From Pogonophryne albipinna (Eukaryota; Chordata; Actinopteri; Perciformes; Artedidraconidae): a DNA stretch of 64,000 bases. The notes under the pieces are model-generated. The model saw nothing but the letters and a program-made list of their open reading frames with translations. It made no database searches and was not told the DNA's origin. This document shows, piece after piece, positions 1-11,892 of the stretch; position 1 is the stretch's first letter, and every line of letters begins with the position of its first letter. The translations under genes and the position numbers were made by a program. The stretch is taken from the NCBI GenBank assembly GCA_028583405.1, contig CM053243.1, forward strand, positions 23,276,867 to 23,340,866. The letters run 5' to 3'.

Positions 1-2965
1 AGGTCGTTTTGTAAAAGGATTGAAGAGAGATGAAAGTATAAAGACAAAAGGGGTAACACGTAACCATGTTGAATTTAAAAGTTAAACACAGGAGACAAAA
101 ATGGCAAAAAAGATATATAGATGCAGTGAATTTCAATGGGAGAGGGGATCAAGAGAGAATAAATACAGAAGATCAGTGAAAGAGGGAGAGAAAGAAGAAC
201 AGAGTTGTCAAAAAGATTTAGATTACTCTTTAACATCTGGATAAAAACAACTGTGTAGTTTCAAGCTTAGGCTGCATGACAGTGTATTGTTTGAGTATGT
301 GGCATGCAAAGCGTAAATATTAAATTATTTTTCTCCAAACTGGTGTCAAAACAAACCTCTGCAGTTGGAGTGGAATTAAATTCGAGCTAGTATCATTATC
401 ACTTCAATTGAGTCCCTGTTCTCCATCTGCAGCGCTAAATTGTTTCTGTACATTACCTCTTCCCCCTAATTAGCCTTGACCTACTTCTACCTTCGCACAT
501 ATTGCTCCCACCAGTCCTCCTCTGAGGTCCTGTCTGCTCCTGCTCTGTGTTCCCTTCCATCCCTCCTTTACCTTTGAGCTTCTGAGCTCTCCATCTCCTC
601 TGTCCATTCATCTTCCCTCCGCCCTCAGCCCTCTCATCAATCAACACGACCTTCAATCACCGTTCTTTAAGTCTGCTCTATAATTACCGGTCTGCTACTC
701 TTACAATCATGTAATAATGCTTCACTGCTTATCCTCCCTTCAATCACTGCCCTGCCGGATAACTGTAAGCTTCTTCTAAACAGCTCTATCTGCAGCTAAT
801 GCTGCGAGGGAGGATTTACTGCCTGGACTTGAGTTGTGTTAGCGCTCGCTCTTTAGTATTAACTGGGCTCAAACTCTGCTGGAGAGCCAGGAGACAAGCC
901 CTCTGAGGATCAAGTAAATACAGAGCTCATATACATGCACCCATGCATCTATCACACACACACTGCACACTATTAGGTTTTTCCTCAGGATAGGCTTTGA
1001 TGAGAATGTTTATTTACTCGTGCATAAGATTTAAACTGAATAAATGTGAATTAATGTAAAATAAGTATTTATATGTTTTCTGTTGAGACTTGTTATAAAG
1101 TTTAGAGGCGAGAAGAGTTTGAGCATTTAGTGTTTCAGAGGTACCAGTCTGGTTTATTTTCTGCATAGATAACTTTAGACATCTGTTAGATGGAGCACTT
1201 CCTAGACTTGGATAAAACCCCCAGTTGAATAAATGGTCAAAAAGATGAGCAACTGCATACAAAGACAATCAGCTTGTTTGATAAAACAGACAAGGGGTAT
1301 GCCTATGCATTAAACTCAACACCATGACATTTATGAAAAATACAATCAAGTTCTATTTTCTTCAATCACTTTTTAGGGTTAATTGTCAATTTTGTCAACG
1401 TTTTTGGTTCCCAAAAGCAACAATGAAAGTTTCAGCTCTGATTCACACTTCTGTTTTTCTCTATAGCAACTGCATTTCAGGCTTATTGTTATTGCTGCCA
1501 TAAAGTTAAAACGCTATATATAACACATGTGAACTTTTTTTAGTTTAAATGAACTGAACATCTTAAGGTGTCTAAGTTGTGCATTTTTAAGCTAACCTTG
1601 CAACAATGTTTTTTTTTACAGCGTTTACATGTACGTTTCAATTTTCACAAGATCGCTTTTCCCTCCACATGATGAAGTGTTGCACCTGAGAAATCAAGAG
1701 ACTCGTCATGTGCCATGAGAAATTATGGATAAAGGTGAAATGAAATGTTACACGTAGAAAGCTTTACGTAGCACATTATCTCTGGGTCCAACAAACATGT
1801 TATAACTGACATTATGATAAATCAATACATCTGGCTAGATTCATGGTGGCATTAGGCCAGACAGCTGGGAGCCAGGCCATGTGTTAATACATTTTGCCAG
1901 TCTGTTCAGTGACGTCAATTTGGCAAAGACAAAGAATTTGAAGACTTCTTTCTTGACAATGATTTCCTCGACTATTATTTTTCCTGAGCTTTCAGGTGTT
2001 CATTGTTATTGTCTGCCGCGCCTGTAAAGCACCCGCAGCAGTCATTCATATTCCCTGAGCATGAGCCCTCTTTATCTGCTGTATTCTATTACTGACTTAG
2101 AGGGTTATTTTCACAATTCTTCTTGCTTGAAAGTCAATTAAGATGACTGTAAACCTTGAATGATTTTGTAATTAAGTAACATTGAGGAGGGTGAAGAACA
2201 AGGAGACAGTGTCAGAGCGAGAAAGAAAGAAAGAAAGAAAGGGGAAAAAAAGACAACAGTGAAGAGTGAACTAAGGAGTGGGAGACAGAGACGGGGAGGT
2301 GGAGAGGTAAATGCCAAAAAATAGAAACCAATTCCAGAGGAGAAATGGAAATACAGGTAGATCTGAAAGGAGGAGTGACAGGAGTATAGAATTTTACAAT
2401 TCAAATTCAAGTCCAAAACATATTTTGCAAGTCTAATTGTCATGTTGCCACGTACTGTATACTATGAGATCTATTTGAAACTTTGTGGAAACAGTCAAAC
2501 ATGAAAAATGATCCATTAATTATTAATTTAAGCAAATTATAACGTCAATCTGAAGGCAGAGTTTTGCTTTCTTGTTTCTAATACATCTGCTCCATCATAT
2601 CAATGACGCACATTAGTATTGTAGGGCTTAAGAGGCTGTTTCATTATCAGGGCTACCTGTCTTATATAAAAATATTGTATTTATTCGTCTCTTGAATGTG
2701 CAAAAAATATGCAGTATACTTGAGGTGAGGATGCACTTTGTCTGAGAGTGTCCTACAATCAGCTGTTGGATGGTTGGCAGCTGACATAAACATTGTGTTT
2801 CTGAGTTACGAAGCTCTCTGTACTCAAGAGACTTGAACCTTCAGTTACTCATCATCACAGGAACACTCTGCAAAGCAGCTGGCTTCTCTTTCTGGCCCGT
2901 CCTTACATCATCTTCATCCGTATGGTGTCAGAAACAGCTTCTGTTGATGTCCATCTTTGAGTAGA

Positions 2966-2971
2966 CATGCA
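2966..2971 (-). promoter_or_regulatory. second downstream TGCATG element
   Basis: TGCATG on the minus strand about 117 nt past the donor of the 195-bp syt7 exon, within the distance where Rbfox enhancers usually act. A single hexamer is expected by chance every few kilobases; the cluster of three near one exon gives it weight. Confidence 0.3.
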
Positions 2972-3074
2972 ACTACGCTGTTCACCATGTTTCAAAAGAC
3001 TCTCACTCTTCCTTGATATCCACACCATGCTGTTGCTGTGCCCCCTGTAGCCCCTCATGCGTGCCCCCTGTCAC

Positions 3075-3080
3075 CATGCA
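3075..3080 (-). promoter_or_regulatory. Rbfox-type TGCATG intronic splicing element
   Basis: TGCATG lies on the transcribed (minus) strand just 2 nt past the 6-nt GTGAGT donor of the 195-bp syt7 exon. Rbfox proteins bind UGCAUG downstream of alternative exons to promote their inclusion in neurons and muscle. A second copy lies inside the exon (3111-3116) and a third at 2966-2971. The motif is seen directly; its use is inferred. Confidence 0.45.
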
Positions 3081-3088
3081 CCACTCAC

Positions 3089-3283
3089 TTGCTAAACCGT
3101 AGGCCTCCGGCATGCATGTGGCTCTGGATGGTCTGCCAGCGCCCGGCCTTGCTTCCCCCCGTCAACATGCTCCGAACGCTGTCACTGCGACTGGGCCCCG
3201 CCCCAGAGCAAGCACCAACCCCGCTGTCACTGGCCCCCGGCGAGGGTCCAGCACCGCCATGCCCACCCTTATCCCCGGCCCCA
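3089..3283 (-). CDS. syt7: syt7 linker cassette exon (KAGRWQTIQSH type)
   Basis: This 195-bp exon (65 codons) has a minus-strand acceptor TTTTCCTCCCAG and donor GTGAGT (plus 3083-3088). It encodes a Gly/Ser/Pro-rich stretch (GAGPSPGASDSGVGACSGAG), then SRSDSVRSMLTGGSKAGRWQ and TIQSHMHAGGLRFS. The TGGS.AGRWQT.QSHM core matches what I recall of long SYT7 linker isoforms. Phase is 2 in and 2 out, so it can be joined to or dropped between the 141-bp exon and downstream exons without a frameshift. It is markedly GC-rich against its AT-rich introns. The minus-strand reading frame stops soon after the donor, confirming the exon end. The next coding exons lie beyond the left edge. Confidence 0.82.
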
Positions 3284-6200
3284 CTGGGAGGAAAAGTGGG
3301 CCGGATCAGAGACAAAGAAACACGGACAGACAGACAGAAGAAAAAGACCAGGATACAAAGCAGAGAGACAGACGGACAGACGGGAGACAGACGCACAGAG
3401 CCGAGAGCAAAAGAACCATCAGTAACATTATTCAAACTGGTGAGTGAGACACTTTGGGAGCCACAAGTGTCCAGTAAACAAAACCAATAACACCAGCTGC
3501 TGCCGGTCAGCAAGACCTTCATTAAAACAGCCGTGAAGAGGTCTGGGCTGAGATTTACTGTGCAGTGAGTAAATTGGAGAACAGTTCACAGTTTCTGTGG
3601 ATACTTGACTGAGAGAAAAACACTTCTTCCATACTACATCAGCTCTGTTCAACACTGCAAAAAATGTGATGGCCAATGGTTTACTTTCTTTTATATAAGG
3701 AGACAATTTGCAATGCTCAATGCACTCGAATAGTGCAAAATATGAACACATATTTAGAATAAATTGCTAAATAACAAATTTCACAAATAAATCTGTTATT
3801 TAAAATATATGGGAGATGCTAAACAGGCCCCAGAGTTACAAGGATTTGGAGAGGGAGCAGGTCGGCATTATTTCAACACACATAGGGGACAGCAATGACC
3901 AACCTCTCTGCTCCTGCGCACATAGCTGAGCAACAACACAGCTGTACCTTCAGATTTTGACATGCTGTTAAGACAACACTTTAACTCTTATTTCACAGTG
4001 ACTCTCCTGAGGCCATTTATCTATAGGGTTTATGTCAAACCTATTGATAGTAAAATCATGCCACCCAACCCACCCAAGGCTGACCTCGACGTAAAGACGT
4101 CACAGAGACGAGAACAGACAGAACGTCGACTTCAGTACAAGGACATTCCACTGCGTAAGGACATGTTACACAGCTGAATACCAAGACAATGTCTTCAACA
4201 ACATTTAGACAAGTGTGGGCGGACGGTAAAATGAATGATTTCTCACTGAACAGTTAGATATTTTCCATTTACCCTTGCTGCTGTTAGCCATACTACTCTC
4301 ACACACGATATATCAGCGTTCTGAAAACTCTCCCATGATTTATTTCTCAGCTGCACGTCTATTACCTTTGGGGCAAAAATGCTACTGCACACAAACTACA
4401 CTATACATGTCATTTTGTTTTCTGTTTTGTTTTCTGTTTATAAACCTCTGTATAAGTTTGGCTTGTTGCTTTTTTTGTGAGTTAGTAAGAAGAATTACAG
4501 GAAAAACGACTGACCTGATTTTCATTAAACTAGTAGCCCAGGCCGCAGCAGAATCCATTACTTTTTGGAATAAATCCAAATCACAGGGCCGATACAATAT
4601 TTTTATGGAAATGGCCTTGGCGGAGTTCGGTGCTCTTCAAATGCCCTTCTAGATTTTTGTTGCCGTTTTATTTGGTTTTCAAATGTTTTTCTAATGCATT
4701 TCTTCACGTGTATGTAATTACTTTGAATTAGCTGAGTTTTTAAAAGGTGACAAACAAACAAAGCTACATAAAAGCATAATTATCTCCACAGTCAGAAAGA
4801 TAATTAAATAGTTGACTCATTGATCTGCTATCAGAATGCTATCTCAGAAATGGAATTATAATTAGCCCATTAAATGCCACTCAAATATAAATAATCTGAA
4901 TAACGTAATGCTCACTGATTGTTCAATAATTTCAACATCTCTGCACAGAGTAATTGATCACCTTGTGGTTTTGAAAGAGTCAAGAGAGTTGTAATTAGAG
5001 AGGATGAGAATGAACAGGTTGACTGAATTCCTCAGTGATGTGTGGTATGCATCTAGATGATGAAATAGAGGTTCATATGAAACAGACACTTAATCGCTGT
5101 ACTGTACACACAAGGATGGTGTCACTATTTTTAGAATAGTGCTCAATAGAGCCGACCCAGGAGGGCCATCAGGCAGCCTTGAAGCACTTACAGTACTATG
5201 AGTGATGGTGAGAGTAGTGCCAACAAATGAGTAGAAAACACAGAGCAAGTGGAGAGAGAAGTGAGGGGAGAAAAACAAACACACAACTTTACACAAAAAC
5301 AACAGTGAAAAGAACAGAAACTACCCCATTAAAGAAACAGTTGAACATTTTGGGAAATATGCTCTTGTGTTTTTTGGCAGTCAGATCAAAGACCACTCTG
5401 TCTGCTCGTAGAAAAAAAGATAAAATATGAATCGTATAAAAATAAAGCACATCTACCTTATATTTAAACAAACCAGACGTGGTGTTGCTTATCTTATCTC
5501 TAACTCACTGCCAGAGGACAAATAGGCATATTTCCAAAAATGTCGAACCATTCCTGATAACTAACCTGTTAAAAAAATAAGACATTTAAAAAATCCACAT
5601 CACTCAACCGTTTGTTGAAACTCTAGTGGCTTAGGCAAGTATACATTTGAGTCAAACAGATTTGAATAATTGGGGTAAAGAGGCTGGGAGGTATAATAAG
5701 GGGGAAAGTTTTAGGTGAGACGTGCTCTCTGAGGGTTGTCCGTCTCCATAGTAACACTCCATGGGCTGCAGGTGAGAGTAAATAGGGTCTGATGAGGCGG
5801 GCAGGGCTGCAGGGAACGGGGCTGTCAAACCTTTGTGCATTAATAATATTTCCCAGATTAGATGTTGTGTGTTTTAAAATGTAACTGTAACAAATGGGTC
5901 TCCAACATTCATTTGATTCTCTCTGTAATCCTCTAAATACAATCCTGAATTAAAGCCTGTTTTAGGATATATCCATTAATTTGATACAGCTGTCAGCAGA
6001 CAGATCCTTTAGAAAATGGTTGTCATTTCTGTCAATGTTAGGGCAGCCCTAGGAATCACAGCAATATTGAGGGATGGCGCTGCATGGCCAGCAGTGCATA
6101 CTAAACACCCCCACGCTGCCGACACGCCTGAAAGCAACACATGAGGATTACCAGGGATGAGAGGAGACTTCGGTTAAGAGACATGTGGCCAGACAGTGTT

Positions 6201-6495
6201 ACAAAAAGAGGATGTCTGCCCCCCTTAAGGGTATTTAATGTGGCCTTTTCACTGCTCAAAGTGATATGTTGATCAACCTTTGCCTTTGATTTGTCAAAAC
6301 ACAAGTATCTGAATCAATTTGTTTTTGTTTTTTTGTGAGCAAAGCACATATTCTTCTGTGCCAATATTGCCTGATTGTTTTATATGAACTGGTTATATAG
6401 CTTTGTGGGAGTTTTCCACAAGTGCACACAAGCCCCTGTTCATTACAGCCCTGCCCAGATTGAGGGGTCCCTTACCAGCCATGACTGAGACTCAC
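3284..6495 (-). other. syt7: syt7 intron between the two linker exons
   Basis: 3.2 kb. Just upstream of the 195-bp exon's acceptor (3290-3400) the plus strand is a degenerate purine tract of ACAG/AGAC units, giving a long polypyrimidine tract on the transcribed strand. The rest is AT-rich with clusters of TAAT cores around 4850-5000. No transposon was recognised. Confidence 0.55.
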
Positions 6496-6636
6496 TTGGG
6501 CGTGAGGCGAGGGTCTCCGCAGGGGGCATAGGGAGACATGTTTAAGAGGAACTCCTTGGGCGGGTAGGAGCTCCACCTCTGTTGCACGTTGCTGCTGTCA
6601 TTGTTATTCCAAAAGTCTCTGTCCATGTCATTGTGG
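6496..6636 (-). CDS. syt7: syt7 linker cassette exon (HNDMDRDFW type)
   Basis: This 141-bp exon lies between a minus-strand acceptor (CTCTTTTTCCAG) and a GTGAGT donor (plus 6490-6495). It encodes HNDMDRDFWNNNDSSNVQQR, then WSSYPPKEFLLNMSPYAP and CGDPRLTP. From memory this resembles the long-linker isoforms of vertebrate SYT7, where an aspartate/asparagine-rich stretch precedes a SYPPKEF motif; a database search would settle it. Entry and exit are both phase 2 and the length is a multiple of three, so skipping it keeps the frame, as expected for a cassette exon lengthening the disordered linker between membrane and C2A. No TGCATG motif was seen beside its donor. Confidence 0.82.
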
Positions 6637-7240
6637 CTGGAAAAAGAGAGGAAGCAATCAAATAAAGTTATAAAGAAAACACGACAGATGAAAAGAGTGC
6701 TGAGAAAAAGAAATCATAAAAAGAGCAAAAAGTTATAACACTGTCTCATAAATCTAAAGGGATAATCTTAATAGATAGGAACATGTAATAATGTCAATGT
6801 CTATAAAGTTAAATTCTAAAACAGGGCACAGTTCTCTAAAGATAGATACTGATGAATATAAGGTGAGTCTAATTATATATAGCTTGAACGGTTCCACGGG
6901 ATAGATGGAAGGTTTAAGATCAGTCTGTTGTCATTTGCTCGGCCAAACTCTTACAGCATGGAAAATAATACCACTTTAATTTAGAAAGAAGAATTGACCT
7001 ACAGGTTAATCACTCTGTCATAGACGAGGACACAAATGAACCAGAGGACACAGAAAAGTCATTATGGAGAAAAAACAACAGGTAAATGAAAAAAACATGA
7101 ATTGCATATGAGCTGAGGTCAAACGTTTTTTAAACAGAAAGTAAAAAAGTAACAAATGACTGACAAATTGTAATGTTTGTCCTTAAATTAACACTCTTCA
7201 GCACATCTAATTTAAATAATGACAATAACAGTTCACTTAA

Positions 7241-8227
7241 AGGTGACCTATCATGCTATATTTGAACAATATATTGTAGGGCCATACCTATATAAAGTAT
7301 ATAAATATAGTTTTTTTTCAAAATACCAAACAGATCCTGCATTATAGCCATGCCTCATTTCGCTCTATTTGCTGTTTCCAGCCCTGTTTTTGCAGGGGGC
7401 TGATTCTGTGAGCTGCAGCTGACCACGCCCCCCTGCAGGAAAGGGGAGCGTGCTTTGAGATCAGCTGCTAGGCTGCAGCAGGGAGAAGAGGGGGACAAAA
7501 AGAGATCTCCGTCCTCCATGTTTTATTCTTATATATGATTATATAGAGTCATTATTCATTTGTTTTAAAGCTCAATAAATAACAAAGAAGACCTTTGACC
7601 GGCACTTTCAAATTTTGTCCGGAAGATTTAAACTTTAACGGACATGTTGACCGGCGGAAAAAAATCTAACTGAAACTCTGCCGCACGGTCCCCTCGTTCC
7701 TTGGAAGAGGCGGAGAGGTGGGTGTTTGTCATCTGCTGGTGGACTAACCGGAGAGAATTACAGCGAGGGAGGGATTGCAATGAATTACAGCAGCAGGAGC
7801 AAACGCTTGCCTCTGGGAGGGAGAAAAAGAGCCACAGCGGAGAATAAACAGAAGGGCAACCATGTGCGGGAAGTCTTCTTCGCTGCTTTTGTGGCAGACT
7901 ACAGCGCCACTTACAGGCCTGGCATATGTACTACAGCGTCTCCAGCGCTTTCGAGTGGCAATGGCCGGCCGTGGCCCAACCCCACATTCCCCTGAGAGGT
8001 GGAGAGTTGGCCGTATAGGCGGAGCACATCTTCTGTGACGTAGAAAATAATTCAAATCTGGATCAGTCTGTATCAGATCCGTTGCAGCCCCGTTTTTAGA
8101 GATTTGGGTATGGAGGAAAAGAGAGAGGGTTGTGTTTTCTGACACTTGGTGAGTTCCCTGGAACACCGGGGACACATATTCATGTATAAAAGACGTACAA
8201 AAGTGCATTTTGCATAATAGGTCCCCT
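7241..8227. mobile_element. TTAA-target inverted-repeat element
   Basis: TTAA stands on both sides (7237-7240 and 8228-8231). The ends are inverted repeats: AGGTGACCTATCATGC on the left and the complement AGGGGACCTATTATGC on the right, 14 of 16 bases matching. There is no transposase frame, so it is a non-autonomous element. TTAA duplication suggests a piggyBac or Kolobok-type parent. The interior at 7591-7680 carries a piece of another repeat also found near 48.5 kb. It lies in the syt7 intron between the 141-bp and 80-bp exons. Confidence 0.75.
7591..7680 (+). repeat. fragment of a CCGG-rich repeat shared with 48.5 kb
   Basis: Contains TTTGACCGGCACTTTCAAAT, TTTTGTCCGG and GACCGGCGG, ending in CTGAAACTCTG. 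The same elements in order occur at about 48533-48627. It looks like the end of a hAT-like element embedded in the TTAA element; the class is uncertain. Confidence 0.45.
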
Positions 8228-8657
8228 TTAACCACTCATCTCAAAAAGACAGCGTTGTGAATTAATTTCTTAAATTAGATGTTTTTAAGTTACAGTTTTA
8301 GATAAGACTATTGTTCTTTGTGTTTTTAAGTTATGCTTGTATATTTCCAATTGAATAAAATAAATGCTGTGAAGAAGTTTAGCTTATTTATCTACAATCC
8401 AGTGTTTGAGTTATACAAACAGAATATACGAGTAACCTTTTCAACTGTTTTCTGAAGAGAATGTATTCAACTCCTTTGATAAATGAGACATTTTTAACAA
8501 TGTCTTGAGGGCATCATTTCACGGCGGACATTTCAGACCGTGTAAGGGGGTGGATACAAGATTAGCTTTCCAATCAAAACCGGCTGTTAAAATGCGATAC
8601 TATCACCACATTGTAGATGATTTCCATATGCTTCCATCCAAACCATCTGACACCTAC

Positions 8658-8737
8658 TTGATGGCTTTATTTTCCCCTCGACCTCTCACAGAATCTGGAG
8701 AACTGGCGGCCTCCACCCCAGGCTTATTCCTCTTCCC
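8658..8737 (-). CDS. syt7: syt7 juxtamembrane exon
   Basis: The exon follows a strong acceptor on the minus strand (TGTTTTTCCGCAG) and ends at donor GTAGGT (plus 8652-8657). The 80 bp start in phase 0 and end in phase 2. They encode GKRNKPGVEAASSPDSVRGR followed by GENKAI. This lines up with the basic juxtamembrane segment of vertebrate Syt7 (GKR...SPDS.RGR.E.KAIK), with substitutions typical of a fish copy. It lies 7.9 kb downstream of the transmembrane exon, in the same orientation and compatible phase. In the protein this stretch follows the cysteine-rich membrane exit and begins the variable linker to the C2A domain. An earlier apparent donor after SPDS is less likely, because reading on recovers the conserved RGR and KAI residues. 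Confidence 0.83.
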
Positions 8738-10590
8738 CTGCGGAAAAACAAGAGGCAGACAGAGACAGAGCCACGGTTTGATCGTTTACCAAAGCATTTT
8801 TGTAAGTGAAGTGCACACTACAGAGGCTTTGGAACAGCATCAGGTCCAAGACATGTTGTAAAAATATGATAAACGAGGGAAGAGCAGCCATTGGTCTGAT
8901 GCCAGGGCCTGCTTCTGAGGATCAAATCATGACAAGGGACCACTTAACTTCAATGAGATGCAAAAACAAAGAGGTCTTCACACATGAACAATGAAAATGT
9001 ACATGCTTTTTACACAATGCACCATCTATTCTAGGCCGTACATCAGACACAGTAATACTCTGTGATACAAACTGTATCCAAGCAGGATTTGTATAAATGT
9101 AATGAAAATGTAAATCTCAAAGACATACAAAACTAAATATGTGTTAAATTCAATGAAATGTAAAGCCCTCTCTGCTGCAATGGTTGGAAAAAAGCTGCCA
9201 TTAAATCGGGTATTACCACTGTTAAGGCTGGAGTTATATTAATATTTATGCGTTGGGGGTTAAAGCATAGCTACAGTTCCTAGAGATACTGTAGCTACAT
9301 CCCTGCAGCTGTTGTACTCCTAAAAAATGTAACTATATTTCAGTACTAAAGCAGCTACAGTGATGCACCTTTAAGGCCAAAAGAACAGTGTTTGGTGAGC
9401 TTGGGCTGCTTGTGTTTTCTCCTATAAGTCTCCTATGCCGCAGGAGATTGTGTAGACCTCATTAAAGAAGTAGAAGAGGCAGTCTTCTTCTTTTCAGTAT
9501 AACACATACACCAAAGCAATCTCTCAACTGCAAATCTTCTGTGTTACGGAAACTTCGGAGCAGCAATGCAGAAAAGATGGAAACTGGAATCCTTGTTGTC
9601 AAACACTGAGATTTATTGAAAGTTATAAAAAACGGCCGGAGAGCTTCACATAGCTTATCACACATTACATGTGGGCAAACCACGCGGAACTCTAAAGACA
9701 AAGGAGAATCATTGATCTGTTATATTCTGAGAGGAGGGACTTAGCAAGCCTGCCTAATGAATGCCAGACACAGGAACAAAGACCCCTCAGTATTTGCAAT
9801 CCTTATCCTGCCAAACTTTTCCCCACGGGAAGAAAGAGGACCTTTTGACCTGTGTCCCCGGTCAAGTTGCAGCAAGAGCATAATGCGACTTAACGAGAAG
9901 CATATGTTTGTAATTTGACAGGTTCTCAGGAAAGCTGAGAAACTCAATACACAAAGTGATCAGATTAAAATATTCCCTCACATTCTGCTTATAACAATTG
10001 TTGCTCTCCATCACAGTGAAAAACACGATTTCAACATAATTACTGCGGGGTGTAGAATTGCAGGAATGACCCAGCCTTCATGTACGATACATCTATCGAT
10101 AGGGTAGTACTGCGCTGTTGTTATCAACGGGTCAAATCTTACACTGAACTACATATCACAATGCCGTGGCCACGATAGTAAAACTAAAACACACCGAACA
10201 AGATATAGATAACTTTACAGATAGTATTCTCCCCAAAGCAGACAATACCAAACTCTGAACCTGAGGAACAGGGTCATTTGGAAGAGGAAATAGGAAGCAT
10301 GTAAATTGTATTCATTGCTTTTGCAGTCTGGTATACAGCCTATTTGACTCACTCTGTGCACAGTGTTACCACATAACGGATAGTGCTTTCAGCAGAGCAA
10401 TATACACTAGTTACAGTTATTGAGCTTTACGTTTTTATTGAACTCTACATGTATTCTCCTCTTGAGGGTGATAACACCGAGCTCTCTTCAGCTGAGTCAC
10501 AGAGACCCTCTACTCTTACATAATATGTTCCATTGTAACCTCAGCCAGGCAACAAGGACATAAAGAGCACATATGCCATTAAAGCTACTA

Positions 10591-11315
10591 AATAGAGTGG
10601 TGCAGGGATGATGTATTTGTGTAGGCCGACGCGGAAATAAGCTGCGCATGGGTTCCCTCGACAAAAAAGCAATGTGATTCCTCCATATGATTTTGGAATA
10701 TTGTAAAAAATAAGATCTGTGGAAAACGAACCTGTTTGATAAATGCAAGTCTTGTTCAGCCGGATAATATCCACATGTCTATCCTAATCCTTTTATCATA
10801 AATCTAATCGCCAGAAGCAAAATGCTAATGTTATGCTATAAACGAACTACAGCAGGGTCGCACGACTTCAACGTCACGTCAACGATCGATATTCAAAAAT
10901 ACACATTAAAAATTGTACAAGTTGAAGTGTTTGTTTTAACAGTTTGCAAGAGCGCAGGTACTTGCTTTCAAGCAGAACAGGGAAAACAAACTTAGTGGGA
11001 GTGTTTACGTGTTCGGCGTAATGACGTACAACGTCCTGGACAACTTCTGTTTCCTATTCAGCCACTTGTTAACAACCATAGTTTTTCAGACACGTAAACT
11101 CTTCAGAAATCACCAGTGGGGTCACTGCTGATGTATTTAATGTCATAGAACAAAACGTGATCCGTCTCGTACATTTTTGTCAACCACAGACCTTATTTCC
11201 AGCTATTTTCCAAAATCTATGGAGAAATCCCATTGGCTCTGAGACGAGGGAACCGGTAGTGGTAAAATGCTAACTCACTTCCGGGTTTTAGGACTTATTC
11301 CTGCACCACTCTATT
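10591..11315. mobile_element. MITE with AATAGAGTGGTGCAGG termini
   Basis: The left end AATAGAGTGGTGCAGGGAT is mirrored on the right by CCTGCACCACTCTATT. The subterminal GGTTCCCTCG on the left is answered by CGAGGGAACC on the right. About 725 bp, no coding frame. No clear target duplication was found, so the superfamily is unassigned. Confidence 0.7.
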
Positions 11316-11842
11316 GAAAAGACAGTTCATTTTCTCAAAGTGTTGTCAATTTAAGTTTTAATCATATTCTAGGAAACCTCACTTTGGACTTGATAATGTT
11401 TGGAGAGCTCAGCTACATTACCATCTGTTGCTGCAGATAATTATCATCAACTTGACTGAGTTTTAATCTAATCCCATATGCCATATTTTGACAAAATATG
11501 CAGTACTTTTAATGACTCCTCCATATTAGTTATTAAGAAAACTGCAAAATAGTCAAGGACTGTTCCGAGTATGCGCCTGGAAGACAAACTACAGTATAGG
11601 AACGCTTTAATGAGTTTTACACTATTTTAAAGTCTTGCAGAAGAGAAACAATTGTTGTTGTATTTCTGTTCATCAATCTAACCCCTTTACTCTTCCTGAA
11701 AATGGATGTCAACACACTCTACAGAAGCAGCTACAAATAAGATCTTGCAAACAGCTCAAAAGAAGGACAGTAGAAGGCATTATGATGCTAAATAATTGAT
11801 TAAATCTGCCATTAAATGTTAATTGTGAATATTTAAAGGACC

Positions 11843-11892
11843 GAAGAAGAAGAAGAAGAAGAAGAAGAAGAAGAAAAAGAAGAAGAAGAAGG
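11843..11892 (+). repeat. (GAA)n microsatellite
   Basis: About 16 GAA units with one AAA interruption. It is purine-only on the plus strand and lies in the syt7 intron. Confidence 0.95.

Larger units (their letters stand above)
1..3088 (-). other. syt7: syt7 intron (downstream of the 195-bp exon)
   Basis: No further exon with good splice sites was found left of 3089. The stretch holds a short (GAAA)n run at about 2220-2242, a poly-T run near 1607, a short CA run near 955 and no recognisable transposon. Confidence 0.6.

Noticed and set aside
3038..3490. Plus-strand open frames opposite the 195-bp exon
   Set aside because: Antisense to a well-supported syt7 exon with proper splice sites on the other strand; GC-rich exons commonly leave the antisense open.
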